A stretch of 64,000 nucleotides of DNA, from contig NZ_RJWA01000005.1 of the NCBI RefSeq assembly GCF_003762835.1, positions 410,081 to 474,080 of the forward strand, read 5' to 3'. The position numbers and the translations under genes are program-made. Every line of letters begins with the position of its first letter. The first letter of the stretch is position 1. Positions 62,876 to 64,000 of the stretch are shown here, piece after piece. A model generated the notes under the pieces. The model searched no databases and had not been told where the DNA came from. It saw nothing but the letters and a program-made list of their open reading frames with translations. This DNA is from Micromonospora sp. HM5-17 (lineage in GTDB: Bacteria; Actinomycetota; Actinomycetes; Mycobacteriales; Micromonosporaceae).

Positions 62876-63365
62876 GTTCTCATCCTCCCGGGTGACACGT
62901 GTGGGTGACGGTGACGAATTCGGCCAGAACGGTATGGCCCGCCTCTTCCATGCGTCAACGTGACGGAGCAGGAGGAGAGCAAAGCTTAGGCGTCACTTAA
63001 CGAAAACCTATATTGGCGGTCCGCGGGCGGCGGTGCCCGGGCTCGCTGGGGTGCGTTGCCGGGGCGTGGTACGCCATGCGTTACCGGGCCGGGCATGCCT
63101 GCCAGATCGGTGGATGACCTCAATCCTTGCCAACAAACCGACGGGATACCTCAATGCGACGGCGCGAAGCGGTGTACTGCCGGAATTCGACGAGGCGAAA
63201 GGTGTCGTGCCGGTGCGCTGGCGGGGCAGAGGTTTGGTAGCGGCCGGGCTCGGCACCGCCCGTCCGTTTGCCTGACGGGCGGTGGGCGACACCTGTACCC
63301 CGTCGACCCGGCCGGGAATGGGGTGGAAAGGTCCGCGGGGTCGTGGGCGACCACAGCGAAACCAC
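62876..63365. other. Non-coding stretch left of the tRNA fragment
   Basis: These 490 bases hold the DUF4142 promoter region and sequence up to the tRNA 3' end. An AT-rich patch (about 62983-63014) stands out. Short frames across it have no support as genes. If the tRNA reading is right, this is chromosomal DNA flanking an integrated element. Confidence 0.4.
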
Positions 63366-63410
63366 TGGTGGGCGCGGCAGGGTTCGAACCTGCGACCCCT
63401 CGCTTGTAAG
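63366..63410 (-). tRNA. tRNA 3' half (partial tRNA, probably Val-type anticodon loop), attachment-site core
   Basis: On the minus strand, from the 3' end: CCA, discriminator A, acceptor strand CGCGCCC, a perfect T-arm (GCAGG-TTCGAAC-CCTGC), variable loop GGGTC, anticodon-stem 3' strand GCGAG and loop CTTACAA. The next bases (CAGAA) cannot pair with GCGAG, and no D-arm or 5' acceptor follows, so the tRNA is cut exactly at the anticodon loop. This is the segment that tRNA-integrating elements duplicate. Confidence 0.8.
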
Positions 63411-63503
63411 TTCTGGGCGGTCCGTCCGGCTTAGTCCGTCCGCGCTCATGACCTCGGCCGACTGCCCGCGCTCGGTCGCCACCGACCGTCCTCGTCGCGG
63501 CCT

Positions 63504-63533
63504 GTTGCTGTCACTGTTGCTGTCGACAGCAAC
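63504..63533. repeat. GTTGCTGTC repeats, integrase arm-type sites
   Basis: GTTGCTGTC occurs at 63504-63512 and 63516-63524 (12-base period) and in inverse as GACAGCAAC at 63525-63533, about 95 bases from the tRNA boundary. Short repeats of this kind flank attP cores and bind the integrase arm domain. Confidence 0.65.
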
Positions 63534-63554
63534 CCTCGTCCGCCTGGAGCTGAA

Positions 63555-63929
63555 CTACGCCCCGACGATCCGGACTTCGTTGGCTTCGTACGTCTCTACT
63601 CCTCCGGCGGCCCTGGTGATCACCACCGTGCCGGGGCCGCTGTAGGTCGCCGAGTCGCCCGGCCCGAGGGTGATCTCCTCGACCTGGCCGACAGCTCGAA
63701 CGTACGTTGCGCGTGGGTGGCCCGGCCTCTGTTCGACCACCACCAGGCCGTCATTCTTGAGCGCTGTGATCACGGTCCGGATCGTGGTTCGGCTGACGCC
63801 GTAGCCCTGGGCCAAATCCGTCTCGCTGGGCAGTCTCGATCCCGGGGCGTACTCGCCCTCCGCCACCCTGCGGCGGATGTCGTCGGCAATCTGTCGCCAG
63901 ATTGCCCGCTCCGGGTCGAACTCGATCAC
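63555..63929 (-). CDS. GntR-family regulator (KorSA-like)
   Basis: A 124-residue protein: a winged helix-turn-helix (IWRQIADDIRRRVAEGEYAP, GSRLPSETDLAQGYGVSRTT, IRTVITALKNDGLVVVEQR) with only a short C-terminal beta region, the form used by regulators of actinomycete integrative elements such as KorSA of pSAM2. GTG at 63929 has a TAGTGT -10 box seven bases upstream, so it is probably leaderless. The inverted repeat at 63969-63986 is a likely operator. Confidence 0.85.
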   Translation of the reverse strand: MIEFDPERAIWRQIADDIRRRVAEGEYAPGSRLPSETDLAQGYGVSRTTIRTVITALKNDGLVVVEQRPGHPRATYVRAVGQVEEITLGPGDSATYSGPGTVVITRAAGGVETYEANEVRIVGA

Positions 63930-63936
63930 GAACTCG

Positions 63937-63942
63937 ACACTA
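63937..63942 (-). promoter_or_regulatory. -10 box of a leaderless promoter for the GntR gene
   Basis: TAGTGT on the minus strand, seven bases before the GTG at 63929. Confidence 0.5.
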
Positions 63943-63968
63943 GATCCGCAGGTAGGAACCTAGGTCTG

Positions 63969-63986
63969 TACGTACCAATCTACGTA
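63969..63986. promoter_or_regulatory. Inverted repeat, likely GntR operator
   Basis: TACGTA-n6-TACGTA, upstream of the -10 box of the GntR gene. A second small palindrome, TAGG-AAC-CTA, lies at about 63953-63963. Confidence 0.5.
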
Positions 63987-64000
63987 GCGTATGGTTGTCC

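Noticed and set aside
63056..63645. Short frames across the tRNA fragment
   Set aside because: They cross the tRNA and repeat region in several frames with no ribosome binding sites or motifs.

Overview
The window is high-GC DNA with GTG/TTG starts, leaderless-type promoters and gene families typical of the Actinomycetota. A block matching the glnA-glnE-glnA2-nadE-panB order of Streptomyces and Mycobacterium, XRE/DUF397 pairs, an MptB-type mannosyltransferase, an F420:NADPH oxidoreductase and a GGAAGGGGCCC palindrome together suggest the Micromonosporaceae (Micromonospora or a close relative). The genus is inferred, not proven.

Layout. 1-2,081: the N-terminal part of a large LuxR/LAL-type ATPase regulator, translationally coupled to a 59-residue ORF. 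2,296-5,277: DUF4191, RDD and glutamine synthetase GlnA1. 5,557-11,108: a secreted PhoD phosphatase with a coupled exonuclease-like/discoidin protein, a cold-shock-like membrane protein and a PLP decarboxylase. 11,485-17,020: an accessory block with an XRE regulator/DUF397 pair, two small coupled genes and a NACHT-LRR protein. 17,066-24,345: an operon for a glutamine amidotransferase, GlnE, a membrane protein and an MptB-like mannosyltransferase. 24,433-30,160: LD-carboxypeptidase, a second NACHT protein, a secreted helical protein and DUF350. 30,328-36,731: glnA2, nadE, panB, npdG and a histone-H1-like protein. 37,057-43,625: a kinase-like gene, a decayed gene and a three-gene cassette predicted to encode a type VII secreted RTX/metalloprotease toxin. 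44,022-44,466: RNase P RNA. 44,624-50,460: transporters, MarR and a hydrolase. 50,486-53,348: RNase H/phosphatase, zinc-ribbon protein and Nif3, in the order of M. tuberculosis Rv2228c-Rv2230c. 53,442-56,620: an XRE-type regulator and flavoprotein facing a prim-pol-like gene. 56,655-62,875: SWIM and SNF2 proteins and small genes. 63,366-64,000: a tRNA 3' half, integrase arm-type repeats and a GntR regulator, read as the end of an integrative element.

How the genes work together. GlnA1 is adenylylated on a Tyr that is present here, and GlnE is the enzyme that does this; a GlnR-type half-site precedes glnA. GlnA2 lacks the Tyr motif. NadE is glutamine-dependent and the amidotransferase in the glnE operon also uses glutamine, so much of the core region concerns glutamine. 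The accessory genes (two bacterial NLR-like ATPases, the secreted toxin cassette and the integrative-element end) look like defence, competition and mobile DNA set into that core.

Most notable: (i) the EspC-like / WXG100-RTX-M91 protease / lipoprotein cassette at 39,681-42,409; (ii) a palindromic repeat inserted in frame inside glnE, with a second copy at 37,538; (iii) the tRNA-based attachment site at the right end; (iv) two different NACHT proteins about 8 kb apart.
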